Assembly (NCBI GenBank): GCA_965368585.1 | Contig: CBDUNM010000019.1 | Location: forward strand, 1-51,814 | Reading direction: 5' to 3' | Length of the DNA stretch: 51,814 nt | Origin: JARRQB01 sp965368585 | GTDB lineage: Bacteria; Pseudomonadota; Gammaproteobacteria; Chromatiales; Chromatiaceae | Part shown: positions 26,924 through 35,037 of the stretch, in pieces | How the letters are laid out: each line of letters starts with the position of its first letter | Position numbering within the stretch: the stretch's first letter is position 1 | The notes under the pieces: generated by a model | What the model saw: only the letters and a program-made list of their open reading frames with translations | Databases searched by the model: none | What the model was told of the DNA's origin: nothing | Program-made: the position numbers and the translations under genes

Positions 26924-28110
26924 GTTCGTTTACTCCAGACATCAACATCACTGCGGGGTCTTGGCAGAGACAACTCGAACGTCGCCCCGCCCTGCGGGTT
27001 GTCCGAACAGCTCACATTGCCGCCGTGATCGAGCGCGGCCGCTTGGGCCACGGCCAGTCCCAGGCCGGTGCCGCCGTCACGGGTGGAAAAGAAGGGATCG
27101 AAGATCCGGTCGCGAATGTCGGCCGGCACCCCCGCCCCGTTGTCGCTGACGACGATGCGGTAACGGTCGTCGTCGGTATTCAAGCCGATGCGGACAGTCA
27201 CGCCGGATCCGCCGTGATCGATCGCGTTGTTCAACAGATTGACGATGACGCCGATCAGCGCATCGCGGTTACCCGGTATCGTCAGCGGCGAGCCATCGCC
27301 TTCGAAATCGGCCTCGAGCGACGCGCCGCCGTTACTGCAGCGCGGGCCGACGGTGTCGACCGCCTCGCGCAACGCACGTCGCAGATCCATGGGTGCGGCA
27401 ATAAACCGGCCGCCACGCGCAAAACTCAACATATCGGCGATCAGCCGTTCGGTGTGGCGCAGGCGTCCGAGCAGCTTTTCGCCGAAGCGCGCATGCTCCG
27501 GTGCATCGACCCGGGCACTGGCCAATTGGCTCGCATACAGTACGGCGGCGGATAGCGGCGTGCGTATCTGATGCGCCAGCTGCGCCATCATTTCGCCCAT
27601 CGCGGAGAGCCGCTCCTGGCGCTGTACCTGGGCTTCGAGCTGACGCTGCTCGGTGACGTCGACCAGCAACATGATCTGCCCCCGATCGTCCATCACCCGG
27701 CGGCTGACGCTCACCCGCATGCTTTCGGCCAACAACCATTCGCCGTCGTTTACCCGCTCGACCAGGCGCTCGTGGAGAACTTCCCGCCAAAGGCGGCCCC
27801 AGGCAAGATTCGGGAAGAGCTTCTCGGCCGCCCGGTTGAAGCGGTCGATGCGGCCACGCCCGTCGACCAGCAACACGGCCGCCGGCAGAATTTCGAGCAG
27901 ACCGGTGAGGCGATCGGATAACTGCTGGTTTGCGACTTGCGCCTGGCGTTGCGCGAAACGGCCGGCAGACGCCGCCGCACCAAACTCTGTGATCCGGGCC
28001 TGCAGCGCTGCGTAGGCGCGGGTCAGGCTCAGCGACAGTTCGTTGGATCGTTCGAACGCCCGTACCAGTTCGCGTGGGTCGTGGATTTCAGTCGATACTG
28101 TTGACGACAT
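26920..28110 (-). CDS. fleS: Flagellar sensor histidine kinase FleS (FlrB)
   Basis: Soluble PAS-containing kinase for FleR. 396 residues, no membrane segment, as in FleS/FlrB. An amino-terminal coiled coil (DPRELVRAFERSNELSLSLT) is followed by a PAS domain at about 70-155 (LLEILPAAVLLVDGRGRIDR) and the H-box MGEMMAQLAHQIRTPLSAAV with H180. The ATPase domain has NLLNNAIDHGGSG, VSDNGAGVP and FFSTRDGGTGLGLAVAQA. ATGA overlap with fleR. A sigma-54 promoter lies about 40-55 nt upstream of the start. Confidence 0.94.
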   Translation of the reverse strand: MSSTVSTEIHDPRELVRAFERSNELSLSLTRAYAALQARITEFGAAASAGRFAQRQAQVANQQLSDRLTGLLEILPAAVLLVDGRGRIDRFNRAAEKLFPNLAWGRLWREVLHERLVERVNDGEWLLAESMRVSVSRRVMDDRGQIMLLVDVTEQRQLEAQVQRQERLSAMGEMMAQLAHQIRTPLSAAVLYASQLASARVDAPEHARFGEKLLGRLRHTERLIADMLSFARGGRFIAAPMDLRRALREAVDTVGPRCSNGGASLEADFEGDGSPLTIPGNRDALIGVIVNLLNNAIDHGGSGVTVRIGLNTDDDRYRIVVSDNGAGVPADIRDRIFDPFFSTRDGGTGLGLAVAQAAALDHGGNVSCSDNPQGGATFELSLPRPRSDVDVWSKRT

Positions 28111-28148
28111 ACCTGTAGTGCCAATGGGTCGTTATCTGACCCAATCTA

Positions 28149-28164
28149 TGCAAACAGTATGCCT
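28149..28164 (-). promoter_or_regulatory. Sigma-54 (-24/-12) promoter of fleSR
   Basis: Minus strand reads AGGCATACTGTTTGCA. The GGCA of the -24 element and the TTTGCA of the -12 element match the RpoN consensus with correct spacing (GG and GC ten apart). Start of transcription is expected near 28138, 28 nt before the fleS ATG. It lies in the 107-bp gap after fleQ, so FleQ can activate fleSR separately from its own transcript. Confidence 0.75.
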
Positions 28165-28217
28165 AAGTTAATTCTATTTATTTATCAAAAGGTTAGGGAA
28201 AGAACGGAAATCCCGCG

Positions 28218-29693
28218 TCAGAGACCCGTCAGCTCATGGCCGCGTTGCAGTCCGTATTTGCGCAGTTTTTCGACGAGCGTCGTGCGCCGCATCTTGAGCC
28301 GCTTGGCAGCGTGTGCGACCACGCCGTTGGACTCGTCCAGCGCCTGGCGTATGAGATTTTGCTCGAGCGTGGCCAAATGGGCCTTTAGATCGATACCCGT
28401 ATTGGGCAGGCGTGGCATTTGCACCACCGTACCGGGATCGTCGCCGGGACCGGTGAACTCAGGAAGGTCTTCCGCTTCCGCCAGGCTTTCGTTGACCGGA
28501 ATACCCGCACGGAATTTTTCCGGCAGCTCGACGACATCGACCACCCCGTAGGGGTATAGAATCGCCAGACGCTCGATCAGATTTGCGAGCTCGCGTACGT
28601 TACCGGCCCAGCCGTAGTGTTGCAGCGCCGTCGTGGCAGCCGGCGTCAAGCGCACCGAGCCGCGTTTTTCGTGCTCGATCCGGGAAATCAGATCGTTGAT
28701 CAGGATGGGGATGTCCTCGACGCGCTCACGCAACGGCGGCATTTCGATCGGAAACACATTGAGCCGGTAATACAGGTCTTCGCGGAACTTGTCGTCCGCG
28801 ATCATGGCCTCCAGATTGCGGTGGGTCGCCGCGATGATGCGCACGTCACAGCGGATGGTCCGGTTGCTGCCGACGCGCTCGAAGGTGCGTTCCTGCAAAA
28901 CACGCAGCAGCTTCACCTGCATGTGCAGGCTCATGTCCCCGATCTCATCGAGAAACAAGGTACCGCCTTCCGCCATTTCGAAGCGACCCTGCCGCGCCGT
29001 GATGGCGCCCGTGAATGCGCCCTTCTCGTGCCCGAACAATTCGCTCTCGAGCAGATCGCCGGGTATGGCACCGCAATTGACGGGTACGAACGGTTTGCCG
29101 CGACGCTTGGAGTGGTAATGCAGCTTACGCGCCACCACCTCCTTACCGGTCCCGGACTCGCCCAGGATGAGCACCGTTGCATCCGATCCGGCGACCTGCT
29201 CGACCATTTTGTTGATCCGACGCGTCGCACGACTGTTGCCGGACAGACTACGGAACAGCTCCAACGGCCGCCGTACGCCCTCGCCATAACGTTGGTTTTC
29301 GTTGAATACCTGGGATTTGTGCAACAAACCGGAGACCGCGTCGAAATGCGTCGGGACGCGCAGCACGCCGAGCACGTCGCCGCTGATCATCAGCGAGTCG
29401 TCACCCTCCTCCTGGATCTGGAACAGTGCCGGCCTGGGGTCGGCGGCGGCCACTGCGTCCAGTACGGACTGACGTGAATCCGGCGCCGCACGCGCGCTCA
29501 GGAATACCGCTACGGCGCGTTCGCCCGGTTCGCGGCAGACCCTGGACACCGTTTGTGCGTCATCACCCAGATCCACGTCGCAGTCGATGAACTCGAACAC
29601 CGTCCGCAGGTAGTCACGCGTGGCCGACTCAGGCGCCACGACCACGATCCGGTTACTGCGCAGCGGCTGGTCCTTTCCGTTGGTTTCGTTCAT
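28218..29693 (-). CDS. fleQ: Master flagellar sigma-54 activator FleQ (FlrA)
   Basis: Top regulator of the flagellar cascade and, in Pseudomonas, a c-di-GMP-responsive regulator of exopolysaccharide genes. 491 residues. The amino-terminal FleQ domain is receiver-like but degenerate: no acidic pair after the first strand (VVVAPES) and no aspartate in VAVFLSARAA. It is followed by LFRS (146-149), the arm that contacts c-di-GMP in P. aeruginosa FleQ. AAA+ domain: Walker A GESGTGKEVV (178-187), GAFTGA (225-230), LFLDEIGDMSLHMQVKLLRV. Carboxyl-terminal Fis helix-turn-helix AAKRLKMRRTTLVEKLRKYG. It is transcribed alone, ahead of the fleSR promoter. Confidence 0.95.
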   Translation of the reverse strand: MNETNGKDQPLRSNRIVVVAPESATRDYLRTVFEFIDCDVDLGDDAQTVSRVCREPGERAVAVFLSARAAPDSRQSVLDAVAAADPRPALFQIQEEGDDSLMISGDVLGVLRVPTHFDAVSGLLHKSQVFNENQRYGEGVRRPLELFRSLSGNSRATRRINKMVEQVAGSDATVLILGESGTGKEVVARKLHYHSKRRGKPFVPVNCGAIPGDLLESELFGHEKGAFTGAITARQGRFEMAEGGTLFLDEIGDMSLHMQVKLLRVLQERTFERVGSNRTIRCDVRIIAATHRNLEAMIADDKFREDLYYRLNVFPIEMPPLRERVEDIPILINDLISRIEHEKRGSVRLTPAATTALQHYGWAGNVRELANLIERLAILYPYGVVDVVELPEKFRAGIPVNESLAEAEDLPEFTGPGDDPGTVVQMPRLPNTGIDLKAHLATLEQNLIRQALDESNGVVAHAAKRLKMRRTTLVEKLRKYGLQRGHELTGL

Positions 29694-29799
29694 CTGCAGC
29701 GCACCTGAGCGTCAACACTCAATCGTGATTGGGGTTTGCATACGCATCAGCTCGAATGCGCATCGATCGTTGCGAAACTAAAGTCCGTGAGCCTCGGGA

Positions 29800-29828
29800 A
29801 GTTAAGCATTATCGCAGTAAAATGTCAA
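29800..29828 (-). promoter_or_regulatory. Possible sigma-70 promoter of fleQ
   Basis: Minus strand: perfect -35 TTGACA (29823-29828), 17-bp spacer, and a modest -10 TTAACT (29800-29805), about 107 nt upstream of the fleQ start. A GATAAT hexamer also lies inside the spacer. The region between fleQ and the divergent membrane-protein gene (29694-29939) is AT-rich around 29800-29850. Confidence 0.4.
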
Positions 29829-29879
29829 AATTACGGCATTTCGACAACTTCCGCCACCTGCCGAACGCGCGTATTTCGC

Positions 29880-29907
29880 TTGACACCTTCGTCAAGGACT
29901 CTAGATT
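29880..29907 (+). promoter_or_regulatory. Sigma-70 promoter of the CorB-like gene
   Basis: Perfect -35 TTGACA (29880-29885), 16-bp spacer, -10 TAGATT (29902-29907). Initiation near 29914 leaves a leader of about 26 nt before the TTG start at 29940, which supports that start. Confidence 0.6.
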
Positions 29908-29939
29908 AGGAAGCCCGAATATATCTGACAGACTGCAAA

Positions 29940-31223
29940 TTGGACGAAATTCCCCTTAGCGTGCTCGGCGTGACGCTGTTTTGCCTGCTCCTTATGTCCG
30001 CTTTTTTTTCGGGCTCGGAAACCGCCCTGATGACCATAAACCGGTACCGGTTGCGCCATCTGGCCGATGCCGGACACCGGGGCGCCCGGCTGGCCGCGCG
30101 CCTGCTGGAGCAGCCCGACCGGCTGATCGGCCTGATCTTGTTGGGAAACAATCTGGTCAATATCTTGGCGTCCGCGATCACCACCATTATGGCCTTGCGC
30201 ATCGGCGGCGAGGCCGGCCTGGCAGTGGCCACCGGCATGCTGACCCTGGTCGTTTTGATCTTCGCCGAAGTCACCCCGAAAACCTTGGCGGCGCTCAACC
30301 CGGAGAAGGTGGCCTTTCCCGCCGCCGCAATCTACACGCCGCTGATGTGGCTGGCCTATCCCCTGGTATGGCTGGTCAATCGCATGGCGCATGCCATACT
30401 CCACCTGCTCAAGGTGTATCCGGACGATGCCGAGGGTGACGCGCTGAGCCGCGAGGAGCTCCGCACGGTGGTCAACGAAGCCGGTGCGATGATCCCGAAA
30501 AAGCACAAGAAGATGCTGCTCAACATTCTCGATCTGGAACATGCGACGGTCGAAGACATTATGATTCCGCGCCATGAGATCGACGGCATCGACATCGAGC
30601 AGCCACTGGACGACGTCCTCGAGGATCTGGAGAAAATGCCCTACACGCGGGGCCTGGTGTACCGCAACAATATCGACAACATCCTGGGTTTCATCCACGC
30701 ACGCCGCATTATGAAGGCGCTGCTCAAAGGCGAATTGACCAAAGCGACGCTCGAGCAACTGGTGCGCGAACCGCACTACATTCCCGAGGGTACGTCGTTG
30801 AATCGTCAGTTGATCAACTTCCAGCGCGACAATCGCCGTGTCGGTCTGGTCGTCGACGAATACGGTGACGTCATGGGGATGGTCACCATCGGGGATCTGC
30901 TGGAGGAAATCGTCGGGCAGTTCACCACCGATCCATCCGATGAAATCTCGGACGTGCAACCCACGGAGGACGGCAGCTTTCTGGTCAATGGCACCGCCAG
31001 CGTACGCGACCTGGTCCGCACGATGCATTGGGAACTGCCCACCGACGGGCCCAAAACCATGAACGGGCTGATTATCGAATACCTGGAAGCGATTCCCGAG
31101 CCCGGTACCAGCCTGTTGATCGCCGGCTATCCGATCGAGATCATTCAAGCGCAGGACAACGCCGTCAAGACGGTGCGTATCCGGCCGCAGGACCGGCGCA
31201 CACCCGTCGCCGTCGAACAATGA
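29940..31223 (+). CDS. HlyC/CorC-family (CorB/UPF0053-like) membrane protein with CBS domains
   Basis: 427 residues in the order DUF21 - two CBS - CorC_HlyC. The membrane part has about three to four helices: LSVLGVTLFCLLLMSAFFSG (6-25), the conserved SGSETALMTINRYRLRHLAD, LIGLILLGNNLVNILASAIT, and LAVATGMLTLVVLIFAEVTP. The CBS pair follows at about 190-320 (VEDIMIPRHEIDGIDIEQPL; NRRVGLVVDEYGDVMGMVTI), and the carboxyl-terminal transporter-associated domain reads SFLVNGTASVRDLVRTMHWE. The family is linked to Mg2+/Co2+ efflux. TTG start, no clear Shine-Dalgarno; a promoter lies just upstream. Confidence 0.9.
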   Translation: MDEIPLSVLGVTLFCLLLMSAFFSGSETALMTINRYRLRHLADAGHRGARLAARLLEQPDRLIGLILLGNNLVNILASAITTIMALRIGGEAGLAVATGMLTLVVLIFAEVTPKTLAALNPEKVAFPAAAIYTPLMWLAYPLVWLVNRMAHAILHLLKVYPDDAEGDALSREELRTVVNEAGAMIPKKHKKMLLNILDLEHATVEDIMIPRHEIDGIDIEQPLDDVLEDLEKMPYTRGLVYRNNIDNILGFIHARRIMKALLKGELTKATLEQLVREPHYIPEGTSLNRQLINFQRDNRRVGLVVDEYGDVMGMVTIGDLLEEIVGQFTTDPSDEISDVQPTEDGSFLVNGTASVRDLVRTMHWELPTDGPKTMNGLIIEYLEAIPEPGTSLLIAGYPIEIIQAQDNAVKTVRIRPQDRRTPVAVEQ

Positions 31224-31514
31224 CCGGAACAGTTCCGCTATTCCGCTTTGCAAAGCCTTGCCAGACACCACGCGAAACGCACCCTGGAGACCGTCCAACC
31301 GAAGGTTGTAGCGCGAGGGCGGACATCATGCTGCGGGTTGAGTGCACGAATCACGGGTTTTGGCGTCCGTTGAGGCCATGGTCTTCGACGGTACGTTTTG
31401 TCGTGATCGGTATTCCGAAAAATCTGGCATTGCCTCTTGCCCGATCGGACTCAAGGTTTGCGCGGCATGGCCGCCTCTTTGTGTCATCGATTTGCCCGTT
31501 GAGGAAGAAGCTTC
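31224..31514. other. Non-coding gap between CorB-like and PilZ genes
   Basis: 291 bp. A short hairpin CGGAA-CAG-TTCCG follows the CorB-like stop but has no T-tract. GAGGAAG at 31500-31506 is a strong ribosome site for the PilZ gene. No gene or RNA is recognised. Confidence 0.4.
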
Positions 31515-31895
31515 ATGTCCCATCCGGCTCCCGCTGAACGGCGGCGTTTTCAACGCATCGTCTTGGAGCGCGCGGCTACGTTATCCGTTGACGGCCAGAC
31601 GATCGACTGTGTACTCATGGATATTTCGCTCAAGGGGGCGCTATTGAGCTTCGATGTCGACTGGCAACCCGAAATCGGCAAGCGCATTGATCTGCTGGTA
31701 CTGCTATCGCCAAACGCCGCCGCCTGCATACGGGTAACGGCGGAAATCGCGCACCTGGGCGATCGCCGTATCGGCGCCCACATTTATTCAATGGACATCG
31801 AAAGCGGCGAGAATCTGCGGCGCCTCGTCGAAGTCAATTTGGGCGATGCAACGCTGCTCGGGCGCGAACTATCGGCGATGATCAGCGATATCTGA
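31515..31895 (+). CDS. PilZ-domain protein (predicted c-di-GMP receptor)
   Basis: 126-residue stand-alone PilZ domain. The c-di-GMP switch motif RxxxR-like stretch is present at the start (ERRRFQRIVLERAA), and the D-x-S-x-x-G motif follows (VLMDISLKGALLSF). The rest is the expected beta-barrel (IRVTAEIAHLGDRRIGAHIY) plus one terminal helix. ATG 31515 is preceded by GAGGAAG with 8-nt spacing. Location 1.8 kb from fleQ makes a role in motility or polysaccharide control plausible, but no target can be named. Confidence 0.9.
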   Translation: MSHPAPAERRRFQRIVLERAATLSVDGQTIDCVLMDISLKGALLSFDVDWQPEIGKRIDLLVLLSPNAAACIRVTAEIAHLGDRRIGAHIYSMDIESGENLRRLVEVNLGDATLLGRELSAMISDI

Positions 31896-31912
31896 GGCCA
31901 TCTGCCACCGCT

Positions 31913-32755
31913 TCACTCGTCACCTCCGGGTTTCAACCACTCGGCGAAACCGTCCGGCAGCGGCGTAATCGCCCCGCTGTCCGACCAGCCGTTCTGGCGC
32001 GCGGTCGCGTCGATCGCCCGCAGGCGCTGCGCATCCAGGGGATGGCTGCTGAAGATGGCGGGAACCTGCACATCACCCGCGGCGTGCCGTTTTTCCTGAA
32101 TCACCTCGAACAACGCCCGACCGCCGTTGAGATGTCCGTAAACCTTTTGCTGCACGGCCAGGGCCACCGCATCGGCGCCGCGCTCCATGGCGCGACCGTA
32201 GTGCAGCTGCGTATAAATGCCGGCTTTGCCCAACGCACCGAGATGGGTATCGCCGAAAAACAACCCGACCAGCGTCTGGATGGCAACGCCCTGCCCGATG
32301 CTGATGATAGGATCGCGGCGCAGCACGTGGGCAATCTCATGCGCCAGCAACATGGTCAACGCGTTTTCGTGGGGCAGCTCTTCCAACAACCCCCTGTACA
32401 GCAACACATTGCCGCCCAGGGTCGCAAAGGCGTTGAAGGTGTCGGCGGCGCGGAAGTGAATCCGCACCCGCATGTCTTCGGGCAGATCCATGGCGGCGGC
32501 AACGCGCACACCCAGCTGGTCGAGATACGCCTGAAGCTCCGGACCGGCATCGCTGTCGATGGTGGCGGGCGGCACCAGAGCCGCCTCTTTCTCGAATGGA
32601 ATCAGGCGCATCAGATGCCCGCCGAACTGACCCACCAGCCATGATCCCGCCGCGATCAACAACAAAGCGGCGCCGCTCAGGAGCAGAAACTCCTTGAACG
32701 GATGGCGCTGACTGACGTTGATACCTTCCCGCATGACCGGGTTACGGTATTTCAT
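31913..32755 (-). CDS. M48-family zinc metallopeptidase, membrane-anchored
   Basis: 280 residues. One membrane helix at about 22-42 (FKEFLLLSGAALLLIAAGSW), then a periplasmic peptidase domain with the zinc site HEIAH in LTMLLAHEIAHVLRRDPI, a downstream glutamate in GRAMERGADAVALAVQQ, and the terminal SSHPLDAQRLRAID motif common in BepA/LoiP-like enzymes. A role in envelope protein quality control is inferred from the family. No lipobox cysteine. It lies 6 nt downstream of the first YbjQ-like gene and converges on the PilZ gene. Confidence 0.9.
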   Translation of the reverse strand: MKYRNPVMREGINVSQRHPFKEFLLLSGAALLLIAAGSWLVGQFGGHLMRLIPFEKEAALVPPATIDSDAGPELQAYLDQLGVRVAAAMDLPEDMRVRIHFRAADTFNAFATLGGNVLLYRGLLEELPHENALTMLLAHEIAHVLRRDPIISIGQGVAIQTLVGLFFGDTHLGALGKAGIYTQLHYGRAMERGADAVALAVQQKVYGHLNGGRALFEVIQEKRHAAGDVQVPAIFSSHPLDAQRLRAIDATARQNGWSDSGAITPLPDGFAEWLKPGGDE

Positions 32756-32761
32756 CGGCCG

Positions 32762-33205
32762 TCAAACCGGAATCAGTGCCGTGCCGTAAGCCAGCACTTC
32801 GATACTGCCAATGGTATAACCGCCCCCCTTGGAGATGGACGCGGTTTCGTACTTGATGTTGAACACCAGCGACGCTCCCAGCGCCTGAGCCTCGGCCTTC
32901 ATGCGCAATACCGCTTCGCGTCGGGCGCGATCCAGCAACGACTCGTACGGCGTCACCCGACCGCCGAACAAGTTGCGCAGCGCCGCGACGAAGCGCTTGA
33001 AGTAGTCCACCGAAACGACTGTGCTGCCCGTCACCAGCACCTGCTCGTAGCGCCGGTCTTGGGGCGGATAGCGGGAAGCAATCGCGGGCAATTGGTTGAA
33101 CACCGCCTCGCGCTCGATGATCGATCGATAGTGGCGTTTTTCGGCAAACTGCCCGACCCCGTAACCCAGTGCAAGCAGCACTAAAAAGACAATGAGATCG
33201 AACAT
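32762..33205 (-). CDS. YbjQ/UPF0145-family protein with membrane anchor
   Basis: 147 residues: one amino-terminal membrane helix (LIVFLVLLALGYGVGQFAEK), a short linker, then a YbjQ-type domain (VVSVDYFKRFVAALRNLFGG, LLDRARREAVLRMKAEAQAL, GASLVFNIKYETASI, VLAYGTALIPV). YbjQ-fold proteins form beta-barrel pentamers of unknown function, sometimes called heavy-metal-binding. It is paired with a second copy without an anchor 3 nt upstream; its ribosome site GGAG overlaps that gene's stop codon. Confidence 0.85.
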   Translation of the reverse strand: MFDLIVFLVLLALGYGVGQFAEKRHYRSIIEREAVFNQLPAIASRYPPQDRRYEQVLVTGSTVVSVDYFKRFVAALRNLFGGRVTPYESLLDRARREAVLRMKAEAQALGASLVFNIKYETASISKGGGYTIGSIEVLAYGTALIPV

Positions 33206-33208
33206 GCG

Positions 33209-33523
33209 TTACTCCAGAACGACCGCAGTACCGTACACGTAAATCTCCGCTGCCCCCTGGGCGACACTCGAGGTGGAAAACCTGACGTTCAGGATCGCGT
33301 TCGCACCGACCGCTTCGGCCTGCTGCCGCAGGCGCAGTAGCGCCTCGTCACGCGACTCCTGTAACAGCTCCGTGTAGCCCTTCAGCTCTCCGCCAAAGAT
33401 ATTCTTCAAGCCCGCCATGATATCGCGCCCCACGTGCTTGGCCCTGACCGAACTCCCCTGCACGAGGCCCAGATGTTCGACCACGGTCTTACCGGGAACG
33501 AATTCGAGATTACTGATCAACAT
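33209..33523 (-). CDS. YbjQ/UPF0145-family protein, soluble
   Basis: 104 residues, the standard length of YbjQ. LVQGSSVRAKHVGRDIMAGL, NIFGGELKGYTELLQESRDE, ALLRLRQQAEAVGANAILNV, and EIYVYGTAVVLE correspond to the family core. Similar to the domain of the next gene, so a probable duplication. It begins a small operon YbjQ-YbjQ(membrane)-M48 peptidase. Function unknown. Confidence 0.87.
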   Translation of the reverse strand: MLISNLEFVPGKTVVEHLGLVQGSSVRAKHVGRDIMAGLKNIFGGELKGYTELLQESRDEALLRLRQQAEAVGANAILNVRFSTSSVAQGAAEIYVYGTAVVLE

Positions 33524-33582
33524 GGCCCATTCCCTCGCTTACTTCCGAACACTGCCTGAGCATAACGCGACACCAGCGCCGC

Positions 33583-34956
33583 TCAAAACACCGCCTCCAG
33601 GGCCTCCGTCATGCGATTGACGGGAATGATTTGCATCCCTTTGATACCCTGCCTTGGCGCGTTGGCCTGCGGAACCACCGCCCGCTCGAAGCCGTGCTTG
33701 GCCGCCTCGCGCAGGCGCTCGACGCCGTTCGGCACCGGACGAACCTCACCGGCCAAACCCACTTCGCCGAACGTCGCCAACGCCTCCGGCAAGGGCCGAT
33801 CGCGGAAACTCGACATGACCGCCAACAAGACCGGCAGATCCGCCGCCGTCTCGGTAACCCGGACGCCGCCCACAACGTTGACGAAGACATCCTGGTCGAA
33901 AGTGCCGATACCGCCGTGGCGGTGCAGCACCGCGAGCAGCATGGACAAGCGATTCTGTTCCAGGCCCAGGGCGACGCGGCGCGGATTGGCCAACGGGCTT
34001 TGATCGACCAGCGACTGCACTTCGACCAGCAGAGGGCGCGTGCCTTCACGCGTCACCAGGATCGCACTCCCCGGCACCTGTATCTGATGATGTGACAGGA
34101 AGATCGCGGAAGGATTGCTCACCTCCCGCAGGCCTTTATCGGTCATCGCGAACACGCCCAGCTCGTTGACCGCGCCAAAGCGGTTCTTGATCGCCCGAAC
34201 CAGGCGATACGGGCTGCCCGCCTCGCCCTCGAAGTACAATACGGTATCGACCATGTGCTCGAGCACCCGCGGACCGGCCAGCGCGCCGTCCTTGGTCACA
34301 TGCCCCACCAGGAACAGGCTGGTACCGGTCTGCTTGGCGTACCGCACCAGTTGCGCCGCCGATTCGCGCACCTGACTGACCGATCCCGGCGCGGATTGCA
34401 GCTGTTCGGAATAGAAGGTCTGGATGGAATCCATGACCATGACGCGCGGTCCTTCCTTGGCGGCGAGCGCCAGGATTTTTTCCACGCCGGTCTCGGTAAG
34501 CAGGCGTAGCCTTTCGACCGGCAGTCCCAGCCGCTGTGCGCGCAAACTGATCTGCTCCGCCGATTCCTCACCGCTGACGTAGAGCACCGGCAGTGTATCG
34601 GCCATGATGGCCAACGCCTGCGTCAACAACGTCGACTTGCCGATACCCGGGTCGCCGCCGATGAGCACGACCGAGCCCTGCACCAGCCCCCCGCCCAGAA
34701 CCCGGTCCAACTCCGACAGTCCCGTGGAACCGCGCGCGGTGCGTTCGGCCGCGACATCGGAAAGATTCCGCACAGCCGATGCGCCGGGGTGACCGGCAAA
34801 CCCGCTGAAACGCCCTGCGCCGGGACGCGCCACGGATGGCGCGGCGGCTTCTTCGATGGTATTCCAGGCACCACAGTCCTGGCATTGCCCCGCCCACTTG
34901 GGCGACTGCCCGCCACAGGCCGAACAGACGTAGACGGTCTTCGGCCCCTTGCTCAA
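33583..34956 (-). CDS. radA: DNA repair protein RadA/Sms
   Basis: RecA-like, DnaB-type branch-migration helicase aiding recombination. 457 residues in family order: zinc finger with C11, C14, C25 and C28 (CSACGGQSPKWAGQCQDCGA), Walker A GGDPGIGKSTLLTQAL near residue 100, DSIQTFYSEQL, the RadA signature KNRFGAVNELGVF near 259, and a Lon-protease-like carboxyl domain (NVVGGVRVTETAADLPVLLA; FGEVGLAGEVRPVPN). TTG start without clear Shine-Dalgarno. It lies 81 nt downstream of dnaB. Confidence 0.96.
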   Translation of the reverse strand: MSKGPKTVYVCSACGGQSPKWAGQCQDCGAWNTIEEAAAPSVARPGAGRFSGFAGHPGASAVRNLSDVAAERTARGSTGLSELDRVLGGGLVQGSVVLIGGDPGIGKSTLLTQALAIMADTLPVLYVSGEESAEQISLRAQRLGLPVERLRLLTETGVEKILALAAKEGPRVMVMDSIQTFYSEQLQSAPGSVSQVRESAAQLVRYAKQTGTSLFLVGHVTKDGALAGPRVLEHMVDTVLYFEGEAGSPYRLVRAIKNRFGAVNELGVFAMTDKGLREVSNPSAIFLSHHQIQVPGSAILVTREGTRPLLVEVQSLVDQSPLANPRRVALGLEQNRLSMLLAVLHRHGGIGTFDQDVFVNVVGGVRVTETAADLPVLLAVMSSFRDRPLPEALATFGEVGLAGEVRPVPNGVERLREAAKHGFERAVVPQANAPRQGIKGMQIIPVNRMTEALEAVF

Positions 34957-35037
34957 GCGCCGCTGACCGGGCGGGCGTCAAAGCGCCATGGGCCAGGCCC
35001 GCCGGCGCCCCGCAACCGCCTGCGCGCCCGGGGCTTA

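Noticed and set aside
29901..31298. 465-codon minus-strand frame over the CorB-like gene
   Set aside because: The plus-strand product has clear DUF21, CBS and CorC_HlyC domains and a promoter; the antisense product matches nothing I recognise.
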